Positions 44,700 through 57,310 are shown, counted from the stretch's first letter. The stretch is DNA of 61,664 bases from Ophiothrix spiculata (GCA_000969725.1 JXSR01S007429.1), one strand, 5' to 3'. Notes: generated by a model from the sequence alone, not told the origin. A program made the numbers and translations.

Positions 44700-46860
44700 T
44701 TCGTCAATATTTACTAAATAAAAATAGAAAAGTGAAAACTGTGCTAATTGTTTGTCATTGATCAGGATATTACTTAGGGAAGATATCTTTGTTGCTTTAA
44801 AGAAATACAATGGGAAAATCATATTTTTAATTCATATCCTTTAACGTTGATAAGCTTGAAATTGATGTCTAATTCAGAAAGACTGGTAATGCAGCAGTTT
44901 AAAGTTTGCTTTAATAATAACCTAGAGAAGCATCCCAAGGTACTGTACAAACAGATTTTTTGAATTCCTGAGAATTTAAGACTAGAATCTATTTGCATTT
45001 TTGTAATGAACGCTGTTAAATAAATATTTTTTGTGAAGAAAGAGTCTTTTAGAGACATAATTTGAGAAAGGAAACTATTTTAACGGAATCGATATTTACA
45101 AAAGCACCTTATTTGTTTGAGATTCAGCTGTTTTTCCTTTAGTTGCCTCAGATAAGGTGATCATTATCTCTAATGGATTATTAAATCACTCCGAATCTCC
45201 GAATAAAAAGACAAGAGACAGTGCAACTGCTCCCGAAAATTCAGAGTAAGCCTTTTTACTTTTTTACTATGCTCTCTATACGAACCTTTCATCTCGTCTG
45301 AAATGCGACAATTATGGCTGAATCCATGTTCATGAAACCCTTAACCTCGCTGCTTAAGGCTAATGCGATACACGTTAAGTGCGCCCTAAAGACACACTTA
45401 AGAAACTATTTATTGTTAACCCTTTTAATGCTCTATCATCTTACTGTTCAACGAGAAGAATCCTGCTTTCTACCAAACGACTTTTAATTGACTTGTAAAA
45501 TTTCGGCAACCTGACCCAAAACTTCTATAACCAAAAGCCTCTGACTCTAAATTTCGAAGCCAGTTGCTAACCCCAAACCTAACCCAAATCCTATATCTAA
45601 CCTACATGACTAACTCTAGAACCAAATTCTAACCATATTTTACTGAACAACGGAAGGAAAATCCGAAATTTCGACAATTATATCGTCGGGAAAAACGGGT
45701 TCATTCTAATGGCTCTACCCCAACTTTTAATAGTTTGTCAGATCATCGCACTCTATGATGAAGCATTATGAAAGTATTTTGACATCCTTTTTGGCACGCT
45801 GGTATGAAATAAGCCATTGCTACAGTGATAAATTTTAAGAAAATCCATAGTTGAATTGGACGAGTGAATAGGGTATTAGGGTAGGATATGGTCTCTTCTA
45901 TCTATTGATACCAAGATCACGAAATTCAGTCAATGCGTTGCGTAATTGTGACGTCACAAAGTACTTCCTAGCTGAAAATTTCGATTTTTGGCAACAAATT
46001 GTCACTTTTACAAATATTGTCATACAAGTTCAGTTCATCGGGTATCTTGCTGGTAAATGAAGGAATTGACAATTCTAACATGTCCTGTACGTTACAGGGC
46101 CATACCATCCAGATATTTTTCAAAAATGTCGACGGTTTTCGATGTGGCAAACTATTCTCCATCCTACCCTTGGACTTTCGGCCTACCATATTCTCCAAAA
46201 TGACCGCAAATGATGTTAAAATAAATATTTAAAAGCCCGGGGTTGCTTTGTTTTGTGATTTGATGCAATCGGTGATCAACCTTTTGAAGGCATTACACCT
46301 GGGATTTTCAAAAACATCACATAAACTTCATACTGTTCCCACATAAGAAGTATATGAAAAAAAATACTGCGCAAATAATTATGCATATTAATCAGCTAAT
46401 TTGCATATTAATTAGCCGTCAAGGTCAAATTAAAAAAATGTGCAGCCAGAACCGAACATCCTATGAAGCTCATTCAGATATCAAATTAAAGCTTTTCAAA
46501 AGATCTATGATTTTAAGTTTAACCTCATTGCAAAGACTTAAGGGGTTGAGGTATCCTCTACATGCAAAATACTTTATCTTGTAATAAGAAAATTTTCAAC
46601 CAGATCTAAACATCGCACATTGCTGGAATTAGGTAAAACTCATAGAATACACTTTCAAGCAGCCAAATTTGAAGCCTATGGGATGTATACTTTTTGCTCC
46701 ACATGGTTATTCTTTTCAATCAACAAACTAGCGAAAAAATTAAATATGAGAAAATTCGCTTTAAAGTTTACGTAAACAATGGAAACAATGAATTATTATG
46801 CTTTTTTCTTTTAAAAGTTGAAAGTATACATGTTAATTATTTATTAATGATGAAAAGAAA
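44700..46860. other. Unannotated region
   Basis: I see no gene that I can support. 45545-45640 has degenerate CTAACC-type words. 45960-46230 has overlapping open frames on both strands with no recognisable domain and reads like old repeat DNA. Confidence 0.35.
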
Positions 46861-47165
46861 ATGGTGAAAAAATTTGATTTTTCACTCTTCAATCCCAGGT
46901 GTAATTTTAGAGGTCATAAATCCTATCACTGTTATAATACTTGTTACAATAAGAATCAAGGAAAAAACAACAACAAAGAATATCTTACGGAGTCTGGATA
47001 TTTACGCATGCTTAACATGAGAAAAAAGAAAAATCAACATATCTTAATTTATGATTCCGATTAACAAATCTTTGACAAAAAATCAGTTAAAATATATTTA
47101 ACGGAGTCTGGATATTTACTACGCATGCTTAACACAAGAAAAAAGAAAAATCAACATATCTTAAT
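46861..47165 (+). repeat. Open frame with tandemly duplicated 3' part
   Basis: After the possible acceptor TTCAATCCCAG at 46889-46899, a phase-1 frame reads GVILEVINPITVIILVTIRI and then a basic tail, which looks like a membrane anchor. A different frame from ATG 46861 is also open for 67 codons. A block of about 65 bases (ACGGAGTCTGGATATTTACG...) at 46987 is repeated at 47101. I cannot choose a frame, and both may be chance. Confidence 0.25.
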
Positions 47166-47233
47166 AAAAATTAGTTAAACATTACAACTTTAGAAATCCT
47201 TATGTCTACCAAGCTATATTTGTGCTATATTCG

Positions 47234-47808
47234 CCGGGGGGGGGGGGGCACTCAAGTATAACGCTACATGCATAGTATGACCACTGATTTTCAAAACACC
47301 CCCTAAAGGGTGATTTTGTTCTGGTCCAAAAAAAACTCAAAATATACCCTACTCACACCCTAATTTTACATTTACCGTTTTAACTCTAGGGTTTGAAAAA
47401 GTACTACATTACATGAAAATTGCTGCTTTTGATACCCTAAACGATGGCACCTGAGTTACCCTTTTGTCTTCAAAAACAACCATAATTCACCGTTTCTTGG
47501 TCACGCTATGCTTACAGCCCCCCCCCCTCCCGGGGGGCACTCAAGTATAATGTTGCAGGCATAGCATGACCACAGTTTTTCAAAACATCCCCATTCACAC
47601 CCTAAATCGGGAATTTAACGTTACTGTTTTAACACTAGGGTTTGAAAAAGTACCCTTTTTCTTGAAAATGAGCTAAAATGACAGTTTTTGATACCCTAAA
47701 AGGTGTCACCTGATTCACCATTCTGTCTTCAAAAACTACCTAATAATTCACCCTTTTGTTGGTCACGCTATGCCTGCAGCATTATACTTGAGTGACACCC
47801 CAGGGGGA
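47234..47808 (+). mobile_element. Tandem dimer of the poly-G MULE-like MITE
   Basis: Two copies in the same orientation meet near 47530. Each matches 8294-8616 (in reverse in the body). The outer flanks carry a single pair of ATATTCG repeats (47227-47233 and 47809-47815). The junction lacks the right-hand CATTATACTTGAGTG of copy 1 and is a C-run fused to a G-run. This suggests that the dimer formed before or during insertion. Confidence 0.6.
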
Positions 47809-47869
47809 ATATTCGGTACCTTTACGAAAACTAGAACAGATTAAATCGAGTTAATGCAATAACACAAGA

Positions 47870-48500
47870 TAGATGCTATAGGAAGAGCATTAATACCACT
47901 AACACGAACGCTGCGTCGCAGGAATTTCAATCAACATAATTGTTTCGGCAATACAATATTCATACGGTTAAGCTACAATGCACGTCCTACATGTTGATTT
48001 TCTAGTGTATGTTTTGAGTGACATAAAGAGTTGTACTTGGTTTCATTTCTTGTGACAAATATATATAATGACTTGTTTGACTTTAATAGAAAACGTTTTA
48101 TGGCATTACATAGTTATCTATTATATGTCTGACTGATAATGTTAATATAATATAGCATGTTCCTGAAATATTTATTGCACAGTCAACATTTACAGTTGAC
48201 ATTTAGTCTTTCGGAAGTCAACACCTTCCTTTAAAAAGTTAATTGTACGTTTATAAATCTGACAAGATTTTTCGTATAATGCCATTTTAAATAAAGCACA
48301 TACTAGTATTCCACCTATTAAAACAGGAATTCTGAAGTAACAGTGTAATCTCGTATAATCTGATCAAAATAATTGCTTTTGACCATTAAAAAATAAAACA
48401 TATTGGAATATATATTACGTTTCAGACCTTTGAATTAGTTCATTTGTATTTTACGGTGATAGTTTATAATTATTCCGATGTCAGAGTTGACCTTTACAAA
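47870..48500 (+). repeat. Three-copy block (with 37205 and 38385)
   Basis: It shares TACCACTAACACGAA, CAATCAACATAATTGTTTCGG and TTCATACGGTTAAGCTAC.ATGCAC with the earlier copies. No exon is apparent. Confidence 0.5.
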
Positions 48501-49800
48501 GACATTTTGTTGGCATTAACTATTTGTCCTAAACATACATGAAATATGGTCTTAAATGTGTCCTATTAACTAAAAATCTTAGGTAAAAGTAAAAAGTAAC
48601 TATGCATATTTTTACATCACATTGAATTGTAGTGGAGTCTGATTTTACAAAAAAAAATCAAATATGTCTTTCCTGAAAAGTTATAAAAACGATACTTATT
48701 TTGTCCGTGTAAAACTTTATTTACGTGTAATTAGTCATTACAATAATTTCATAAACCTCATTACGTACATGTAGCCCGTACGCAAATACATGTAGTTTCT
48801 GGGTGATAACTGTGTTATCACCCAGTTTTCAGGGTGATAATCGGATTACTCGTCACAAACAAAGGATGAAACGAACTGATCACACCACAAAAGTATTGTA
48901 ATAACTGTTGTCAGGTGATGTGTGTGATCCAGTAACTGGGTGAGTTACGTAATCACTTTGATACTAAATAGCGATTTTTCACTTCGTTTTACACCTGATG
49001 AAATCTGAATAGATCTTAGATGTCGGGTATTTCAGGCCGATATCGGTTATGCCAGTTGTAATTCCTCCTGCAGGGAATCTGAGCGTCATGTAGAATTTAT
49101 TAAAAAAATAATAATATAATCGAGATATCATAGACTATTGATGGTAAAATGTTAAGATATTGTTATAATATGTAATGTGCATTTACATAGATTAATTTCG
49201 CAAGTATAGAAAACATAAATACTTTCACAACATCACAATTTAATTCATAAATTTAAAACGACAACCCCCCCCCCCTCTATATGTCTCCGAGTTAGGACAT
49301 GAAAAACTACATGAATACGCTCTTTCCACTTAAGATACAATATAACTCCAAACACTCAAATCTACTAGGGCGAGCACAATGCTGAAAAACGAGCAGAAAC
49401 TGTATGTTCCGTTTCCTTTTATTCCCTTTAGAACAAGTCAGTTGTGATTATCCTTATAGCACTAGAATGTTTACCTCGAAACACTCCCCTTTTTGTATTT
49501 TGCCGAAGGGTTTTAGATAAAGATTTCTATGTATAGTGGCCGTATGGATAGCTGTACGTTGGCGGCAATTAGATTAAGGAGACCTTTCTTTGAATTCGAC
49601 ACACGTCACCCTTTTCTTGACTTATAATTTAATACACGAGCAACAAGTGAACTTCACTCAAAAAATTTTGTTTAATATATCCAGATTACTTACTTGCATT
49701 TGTTTTTAAATATCATCTTCATTATTAAAACCCTTTTCCTGATATGAATGAAAGCCAGCAAATACCGATGATTTATGATAGTGCACTTTGCCTGTCTGAT
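48500..49800. other. Unannotated stretch
   Basis: It holds a perfect short hairpin CTGGGTGATAAC / GTTATCACCCAG at 48799-48826 and otherwise nothing I can name. Confidence 0.4.
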
Positions 49801-49801
49801 G

Positions 49802-50017
49802 TTCAGTTCAGCTTAGTTCTATGCACACCGTGGCCTAAGCAAGCTTAGTAAGCCAGTTGTTTTCTCAGTATCAAATCAGGTTCTGCCTCAACTTCTAAGG
49901 CTCTGTACCTTTTCAATTGTTAGATTTTAACGGGTTCGCCGTCAGACAAAAACGACTAACTAAGCTTGCTTTAGCCACAGTGTGTATAGAACTAACTTGA
50001 ACTGACGGCGAACCCGT
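49802..50017. mobile_element. Nested inverted-repeat element
   Basis: An outer arm (49806-49855, AGTTCAGCTTAGTTCTATGC) pairs with 49956-50004. A second pair, ACGGGTTCGCCGTCAG at 49930 and its perfect inverse at 50002-50017, bounds the right half. Two different palindromes therefore overlap. It is probably one small element inserted into or recombined with another. Confidence 0.5.
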
Positions 50018-50082
50018 AAAAAAGTCTTTATAAAAAAATAAAAATAATAAATAAAACCTGTACCTTTTGTTTGTCCACAAAT

Positions 50083-50310
50083 AGACCACTGTCGTATGAC
50101 CCATAATGCATCTTGAGAGTACCGTAAATTACGCGAACGACCATATTAAGAAGGGGTGGGGGGGGGGGGGGGGTTGTATCAACCCAACTACCGATTTTGT
50201 TTGTGCACATGACTTCACTTGCGCACTAAGTTGTAATATGGTCTATTGCGCAGAAATTCCCGGAATTGCGGTACTTTCAAGATGCATTATGGGACATACG
50301 AAAGTGGTCT
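50083..50310. mobile_element. MITE with AGACCACT ends, copy 2
   Basis: Inverted ends AGACCACTGTCGTATGACCC and the inverse of AGACCACTTTCGTATGTCCC match the element at 7978-8147. A 17-base G run interrupts the centre. The flanking duplication is no longer exact. Confidence 0.6.
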
Positions 50311-50319
50311 ATTAAACTT

Positions 50320-51070
50320 TCAAAGTCGGAATCACCTTCCTAAGTTTTGTACGGGTTTATAATTTCCAAATTTCAGGTATACTTAGCTTTTGCATCAATT
50401 GAGCTCGAACTCGGTACCCTTAATTAGCTAACTTGACTGCTGAAAACGAATTTTAATTTCAATTTACAATTATGGTTAATTACCAGATTTTTTTTTTTAT
50501 TTGTAGCACCCACAGACATTCCTGTTTATTTCAAAAATGATTAAGATTTAACCAATTTCAAATAAATTAATAATGCATAAACTTAAGGTTAATGAAATCT
50601 GTCTAACAATCTATTTTAAAGTATTAATAAATGAAATATCAACGTAACATTCACATTTATTTGAACACAATATTGCAGATAACACATGTTTAGAAACATT
50701 TTCAAGCAATAAAAACTCATGTTGATATTTTATGGTTATTAAAGGCTACACGAGATAGTTACGTGAAGAACTATAAGTATATCTATTATTACCCTGTTTA
50801 TAGTTATACAAAATGATTTAGATCATCTTTGCACTAGAGAATTATAAGTGTGTTACAATTAAGGAGCATATTGGATTTGACAGGTATTCCTTCAAAAGTT
50901 CTCGTAACTTGTCAAAATCGATCCCGTCAGATTTGTGAACATAATGATGCCTCACTACATCAGTATGTATTTATGCACACAATCTGAGCTCACGTTAGTA
51001 TCAACAACTTTGTTTTGGTTCAATTTAAGCGGAATTGAACGTTTTGTAAATGAGAGTAGTGTGCACTGCA
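50320..51070. other. Unannotated stretch
   Basis: No gene recognised. Confidence 0.4.
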
Positions 51071-51072
51071 TA

Positions 51073-51573
51073 TGTGGTGGCTCACACCGAAAGGGGCGAC
51101 TTTGCAGATGATATCAATTTTGATTTTATTATTTCATCCGTTTAAGCATTTTCTTAGCTTTAAAATGAAACCTTACTTGTTAAAATTGATCAAGGCAATC
51201 ACATTTTATAACAGAAATTTTGCTGAAAATTCTTATAATTTTCTTTATTTTTTGCTGTCTATTTTTACCAGTTTCTTGAAAAGTGTTCTGTTGCAAAGTC
51301 CCCCTTAAGTCACCACATATGTGATGACTCACCCCGAAAGGGGGGACTTTGCGACAGAAGACTTTTTGAGAAACTGATGAAAATAGGCAGTAAAAAATAA
51401 AGAAAATAATAAGAATTTCCAGTAGACTCTCTGTTGTAAAATTTGATTGCCTTGATCAATTTCAACAAGTAAGGTGTCAGTTTAAAGATTAAAAAAATGC
51501 TGTAACAGATGAAATGATAAAATCAAAATTGTTATAATCTTCAAAGTCTACCCTTTCGGGGTGAGCCATCACA
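51073..51573. mobile_element. Two back-to-back MITEs in opposite orientation
   Basis: Copy 1 is 51073-51317, copy 2 is 51320-51573, and a single TA (51318-51319) separates them; TA also lies at the outer edges. Ends are TGTGATGACTCACCCCGAAA-type inverted repeats, and the bodies are reverse complements of each other. A third copy is at 59091-59334. Confidence 0.65.
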
Positions 51574-51582
51574 TATCATGCA

Positions 51583-51790
51583 TATAGCAACTATATACAT
51601 GTTCTTTAACAATTACGTATGTAAAAATGTTTAAAAAGGTCAATACAACTACAAGGTCAAATGTGACACTATGATTGGGATGTAGAACTGGAAATGCTTT
51701 TTAGTGATGTGAAAGCATTTTCAGAGATTTGTATGCATTTATATTGTATGTGTATAATTTACAGAAAGGAGCTATTGGAGTTGGGATTTT
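51583..51790 (+). repeat. Segment inverted at 58795-59050
   Basis: Shared words are ATAGCAACTAT, CAACTACAAGGTCAAATGTG, ACACTATGATT.GG and GGAGCTATTGGAGTTG. Both copies lie beside the TGTGATG MITE, so the duplicated unit probably included it or attracted it twice. Confidence 0.6.
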
Positions 51791-51839
51791 CTTGTACTGG
51801 CATATTCAATTGTTTCACTTAACGATGACTTCAATGGTC

Positions 51840-53520
51840 ACCACGATTCAATGCTATGGAAGTTGTTATGCTCCCATTCAATGACACTACTCTATTATTA
51901 GTTAAATAGATCCCCAGCATGAGTGTCAAGTTGGGTATATATGCAATTTTCTTGATGAAACTGGTAGCTGAGAGCTTAGACTTTAACAAATCTAGATGAT
52001 GCCAAAAATTCACGTTTCAGCAAATTTTGTTATTTGCGACAGAAGCCACACCCTCTCTTTCAAATACGCCTTATGTATGAAAAATCAGATTATTTGGTGT
52101 AAACATACCGGTCCGTATTCCAGAAAGATGTTTAGCTAAACAATTGTTTAACTGAGCATCAACTGTCCAGGAATGATACGCATCATTGCAGCTTTCAAGC
52201 AGAACAGTTCAATGAGTCGTGCTGTTGACGATAAATAAAACCTTGATTTAGCTAAACACCTTTCTGGAATACGGGCCGGTAGAGTTTGATATCAAATGAA
52301 AGCTAATGGAATATATACTGCAAATACCTTATAATTGCGTCATTTTGTTTGCTTCAAATTCAAAATGGCCGCTAAAATTGCATATTTTCATACATCAAAC
52401 GAAAAAAAATCTGTTAATATGTCCAATATCGTAAATTTTCACTAGAGTTAGCAATTTTGTATAAATAATATCATTTTGTGTTTTAAACATGGACCGTTCA
52501 AATATTTATAAAAATAAACTGCCGCCCAAACAACGCAAAAAATTAGCACTAGTATGCTTTGGTGCATAAATGGAATTTTATAAAACATTACTGAAGTCAA
52601 TAAATATTCAAAATGATCAATGCAGAAAACAGAAAACATCTTGTCCCATAATACATTTTAACAGGTTTCAAATCCAGTAGGGGTATTTGGCGGGCGTATT
52701 GGACCTCTTTTTAGACGATATTTTTAATTTATAACATGTGAAAGTAATTATTTGGTACAAATGTTTTTGTTGATGTACAAGAACAATTTTCATTAAAAAA
52801 TGTTAATATCAAATGTTTTTAATGATATTTTTGTGGTGCTATATCCCATCTTAAGCGAATATGCTGGACCTCATTGGTAATGCCCATTTGATTTTTGAAA
52901 CAAGTTAACAAAAATGTTGTGAAGGGATGCTTATGTTGTAACCAACAAAGTCATTTTCATTGATTATTTTCAATAATCAATGCATTTAATGCTGTTTTGA
53001 AGTTGCTGTAACATGTTTTTGTGCAAAACGCACGGTGTTAGTGCTGACGTTTTAAGTCGTACATATGTATTTTTTTTAAATTTTAAATATATAAATGGTA
53101 CATCTGAGGACAAATACTCTTAATGTTAACTAAAATGTTCCTCTGTATAGATATTTCAGAATATTTGGCTTTCTTAAGGCTACTTTGGTCGATTTCATTG
53201 AAAATATGCCAGTTTGACGGCAATTTTGAAGTTCGGAGCATTCAAATGACCAAATGTTTACAGAGTTACATAATATACTTCATTAGCTTTATTTTGATAC
53301 CAAACATGATATATTTACAACTCAAATGGGAACTGTCACACTTAACATGGCATTTAAAAACTGGGGTACAGATTTTGACGCCAATAACAAAAATTGCCCA
53401 AGCGTGTATTTTTGGAATCATTCAGGTTGTTAAAGTACACACTCTAAACTATTAATTTCATCAAAAAAATTGCATATATACCCAACTTGACACTTATGCT
53501 ATAATTTGGATGAAATCTAT
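51840..53520. repeat. Long diverged inverted repeat
   Basis: The left arm, about 51900-52440, is the inverse of about 53120-53505 (GTCAAGTTGGGTATATATGCAA near the outer side, AAAGCTAATG.A.TATAT and GCATATTTTCA near the inner side). Identity looks like 65-75%. The left arm holds an extra MITE (52108-52279). The open frame 53123-53455 is part of the arm and is not kept open in the other arm. Confidence 0.55.
52108..52279. mobile_element. MITE with CCGGTCCGTATTCCAGAAAG ends
   Basis: TA flanks both sides (52106-52107 and 52280-52281). The ends are CCGGTCCGTATTCCAGAAAG and the inverse of CCGGCCCGTATTCCAGAAAG, and further in GTTTAGCTAAA is shared. It is absent from the matching place in the right arm of the surrounding inverted repeat. 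Confidence 0.7.
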
Positions 53521-53879
53521 CTGACTATATTTTTTCCAAAAACGGCACATTCTACCAATAGATACAATACTGCACTTTGATGGACCATGATGCGATGTAA
53601 TAGAACAGTATCAATATTGATCGCGCACTTTTCCCTGGCGTAAGTGACAGGAATACAGCATAAATGTATAGCGTGATATATGTAAAATGACTGTTACTGT
53701 CACTGTAGCCATCTCACGCTACTTGATTCAAACGCTTCTACAACAATCCTGTCTTGTTAAAAATCATTCTTCGTAATGAATACTTAAGATCTTTTCGACA
53801 TATTTTTAATGTACATATGATTCTTGAAAAACGTTTAAATCCTTCATTTTACGTTCATTTTATGTTCCATCAATTTCAC

Positions 53880-54075
53880 GCTATGATCATGATGCAGTGA
53901 AGCATTATAAAGCAATTTCAGTTTAAATCGCTTGAAATATATACGTTTGCTTGATGCACAAATATCTAGGAAGAAAATAATGGAAAAAGAATTGATACCA
54001 AAATATCTAGACAGAAAAAATAGAAACAGAATTGTCACTAGCTTTATACAGGTTTCAAACTTGTAAGTTTTGATC
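53880..54075 (+). repeat. Diverged third copy of the 21840 / 29690 block
   Basis: GCATTATAA.GCAATTTC, TGCACAAA and GAATTGTCACTAGCTTTATA..CAGGTT match the C and D blocks. It links the right part of the window to the left array. Confidence 0.45.
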
Positions 54076-54118
54076 AAGAATAAAATATGCCTTTTTATTG
54101 TACCTTATAAATATATAC

Positions 54119-54753
54119 GAAGTAATCATGATCATCCATTGGCTGCGCATGAACTATACAATATATCTATCCCTCGATATTGGCTATGAGAATATTTTGC
54201 TGAGGCAGCAGAATAGTCACTTAGCCAGTACCTCGGGAAAGATACAATTCACTTCTTTACCACAAACAATGTAGTATTTTTATACTATCGTTTCAAGTTA
54301 GATTCACTCCATTCAAGTTTGTTTTGACAAAATCTTAGTGACGAAATAACTTATAATGAGAGTATAAAACATCTATAATTAAGAAATTTTGAGCAGTACT
54401 AAAGTGCCCTAGTCTTGATATATTTTCAAATAATAGTAATTAAATTTTACTCATTTTATTTTTGTTATCTGAGGCATTTGGTTCATACACTGTTGCACCC
54501 TTCCCAACTCTTTTTCAGCAGAACAATGAGTAAAAGCTGCTTTGATGGATACTGAAAGGTATGCATAATGTCATAGGTTTGATCGCCAGCAACCATTCCA
54601 TGTTCACAACAGACCATGAAACAATGATTTTAACCAGAAATGTACATGTGTTTTCTGGTGTCACCTACGAATACACTAAATTCTCATAGCCAATATCGAG
54701 GGATAGATAGATTGTGTAGTTCATGCGCAGCCAATGGATGATCATGATTACTT
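54119..54753. mobile_element. Inverted-repeat element with 75-base arms
   Basis: The left arm GAAGTAATCATGATCATCCA..GGCTGCGCATGAACT and TCCCTCGATATTGGCTATGA has a near-perfect inverse at 54675-54753. 635 bases, non-coding, no certain target duplication. Confidence 0.65.
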
Positions 54754-55199
54754 CCTGTACCTAAAAATATGAGACTATTATTCAAAATCCGGAATATTTC
54801 TTGATGGTTAAAATAAAACACATTCAATGATAGATACATCAAAATGCAAAAACCTTAAATCATTTAAATGAACTTTAAAGTAACATCTACCAAAACATAT
54901 TTACACATCAGTTGCAAGCACTACTTTGGTCTACAATAATACAATGAACAGACATGGAAAACAAAAACTCTGAGTAATATATACCGTGTTCAAAAAGTTC
55001 GTTCCTCCCTTAAGGAAAACATTTTAACATATTTTAAATTAAACTTACACAATTAATTTGATATTAATTTGTGATTAGCCATTGTTTCAAATTAAATGGA
55101 ATAACAATTTAAGTGAAGGTATTCTCTCCTTGATGTTCGATAACCTTCGAAACACGGCTCTACCCAGTTTCCGTCAACTAAAGACGCGATCGAGATTTA

Positions 55200-55480
55200 T
55201 ATTATTGTCCAAATCTTGAAGAATCACTTTGTGTTTTGCTTCCAAGCATTCTCTTAGCGCAGTCAAGCATGACCAATCACCTGCTAATCACTCTATTACG
55301 GATGAATATTCCATATGACAACTCAGCTCGAAGTGATCTTGACCCAGATGTTGTCAAATCTCCCAAATTTGACCTCAAAATCACGATTTTTACCTATTTC
55401 GATTGCATGAGAAAATTGATCACATTCGGAACTCCGTTTCATACTCAATTCGATTACCTAAGTTACCCATAAGTTTCCCA
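55200..55480 (-). repeat. Relative of the element at 57310
   Basis: In reverse it matches 57480-57700 (GCTTCCAAGCATTCTCTT.G, GCGCAGTCAAGC.TGACCA, CATTCCATATGAC, CTTGACCCAG.TGTTGTCAAA). The open frame in it belongs to the repeat. Confidence 0.55.
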
Positions 55481-56580
55481 GTATTTTCCTCATAAATCGA
55501 CATTTACTTACAAAAGTGTTAAAATATTTCCAACTTTATGGATGACAGTGTATGCAGCCTTTAACTTGAGCATGACAAAGCAAGCTGCCTGCTTCTACAC
55601 ATTTTTCTTTTGTCCGAACTGCTAAGGGAGACATTACATTCAGCTATAGATATGAATCGCAGACAAGATATTACTTTTAAACAATTTACACCACGATGTA
55701 TGTGAAGTCTTTTCACTCCTGTTGACTCTTTTAAAAAAGTTCATTAAAACTACATGTATTATTCAACCTCCATATAATTTACTTTTATTATATCTTCGTA
55801 TCTGGAGCCTTTTGTATTGGTGCATTCAAATCATGTATGCTTTTTGCTATGTTAATGTCCTTTTCATTTATGATAGTGAATATCTGGCTCCAAAATCCAT
55901 TACCCATAGGGATTAAATTAAGATATTCTTTCTGCTTTGTCGTATATTCTAATGCTTACATAATGGAATACAGAATAAGTATGGCACTGCTGGCTTTGCG
56001 TCGTTTGAATTGACTATACAGTGCGTTATAAGGTTTGGCTATTACCTGCCTATGATAGGCATTTGAAGTGTTATTATTTATGAACAAATGAAAAATTAGT
56101 GATTATGAGAAGAAATTGAGGATGATTATGAAAAGAAATTGTGAATGAAATCATGTAAATTTGTTTCTGTATAATGGATTCCAATTGATTTTTAGGAAAT
56201 ATTTGACCACACTATAACTCAGTACAGAAGCAAATTCCTTCGTTATAAGTTTTGTTTATTTAAAAGTATATAGCACCCCCTTCATATATCAAAGGGTCAA
56301 ATTATTGAATTTCATACAGTTATAAAGATATCATGAAATCAATTATGGTACCATTTTCGCATGACATTCTATATTTACACCCTATATGATTTTTGTACAC
56401 CCCGTATATCCACTTATTGTGGTTTGTTGACAATTTTAACAATGATGGCTTTACAATGATATATAATTTACTAGGACTTTAACACCGGGAAAGAAATGCA
56501 ATGCGTTAAAAAGAAAGGACATGCAAATTCCACTCTACTTCAGTGTGTAACGCAGATTCGTCCAAAATCATGACATAGAG

Positions 56581-57310
56581 CCTTCTGCAATCCCCTACGT
56601 GGTGTTGTTTAATCATAATACATCGTTCATTCACCGAATAATGCCTATAATGCATTACAACCACAAATGGATTATCTGCTATTAGATAGAATTAATAGAC
56701 AGCTGGGATGTTGTTTTCTTCGTAGACTGTCGAGTCAAAACAAGTTTATTTAGGCACGGTTCCCAATTCATGACGAAAGGGCTTGACGCAATTGTCTGGC
56801 ATCATGATACAGAAAAGTATTGATTCATAGTTCAGAGATAGATGTATTATAGTGTATTAAATGATGCAGAAAAATTTCGCCAGGACCTCTGTTATTATAA
56901 AGACCACTTCAAAGAAGGTAGTTATGCGTTTGTCCTACTATTTTTTCATCATGACTCAAAAAAAAAACATTGCGTCATGGCTCTTGCGTCAAGCCCTTTC
57001 GTATGTCGGAAGACATTCCGTCATGAACTGGGAACCGTGTCCTACCATGTCTACAATGGCATATGCTTTCTACTTCGTCGTATATTCTGATCCTTTATAA
57101 TTGAATACAACATAAATATAGAACTGCTGCAATCCCCTACGTGGTGTTGTTTTATCCCAATACATGGTTCATTCACCGAATAATGCCTTGAATGCATTAC
57201 AACTACAAATGAATCATCTGCTATTAGATAGAATTAATAGACAGCTGGGATGTTGTTTTCTTCGTAGACTGTCGAGTCAAAGAAAGGTAATCTACCATGT
57301 CTACAATGGC
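56581..57310 (+). repeat. Tandem duplication, one unit with a MITE
   Basis: 56581-56744 and 57123-57286 are close copies (CAATCCCCTACGTGGTGTTG, GAATTAATAGACAGCTGGGA). Each is followed by TCTACAATGGCATA, but the first has the MITE 56753-57042 in between. A partial third relative of the unit is at 55925-55990. Confidence 0.65.
56753..57042. mobile_element. MITE with GGCACGGTTCCCA ends
   Basis: TA flanks both sides. The ends are GGCACGGTTCCCAATTCATG and the inverse of GGACACGGTTCCCAGTTCAT, then inner arms GGGCTTGACGCAA / TTGCGTCAAGCCC. The empty site is visible at 57287-57295. An older copy is at 4429-4683. Confidence 0.7.

Noticed and set aside
45545-45640. Interstitial telomere repeat
   Set aside because: CTAACC-type words are too irregular and too few; no run of exact hexamers is seen.
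45968-46232. Genes on either strand (76 and 77 residues)
   Set aside because: Both strands are open over the same bases with no recognisable domain, so neither is favoured.
53123-53455. 110-residue gene
   Set aside because: It is one arm of a diverged inverted repeat and the other arm does not keep the frame.
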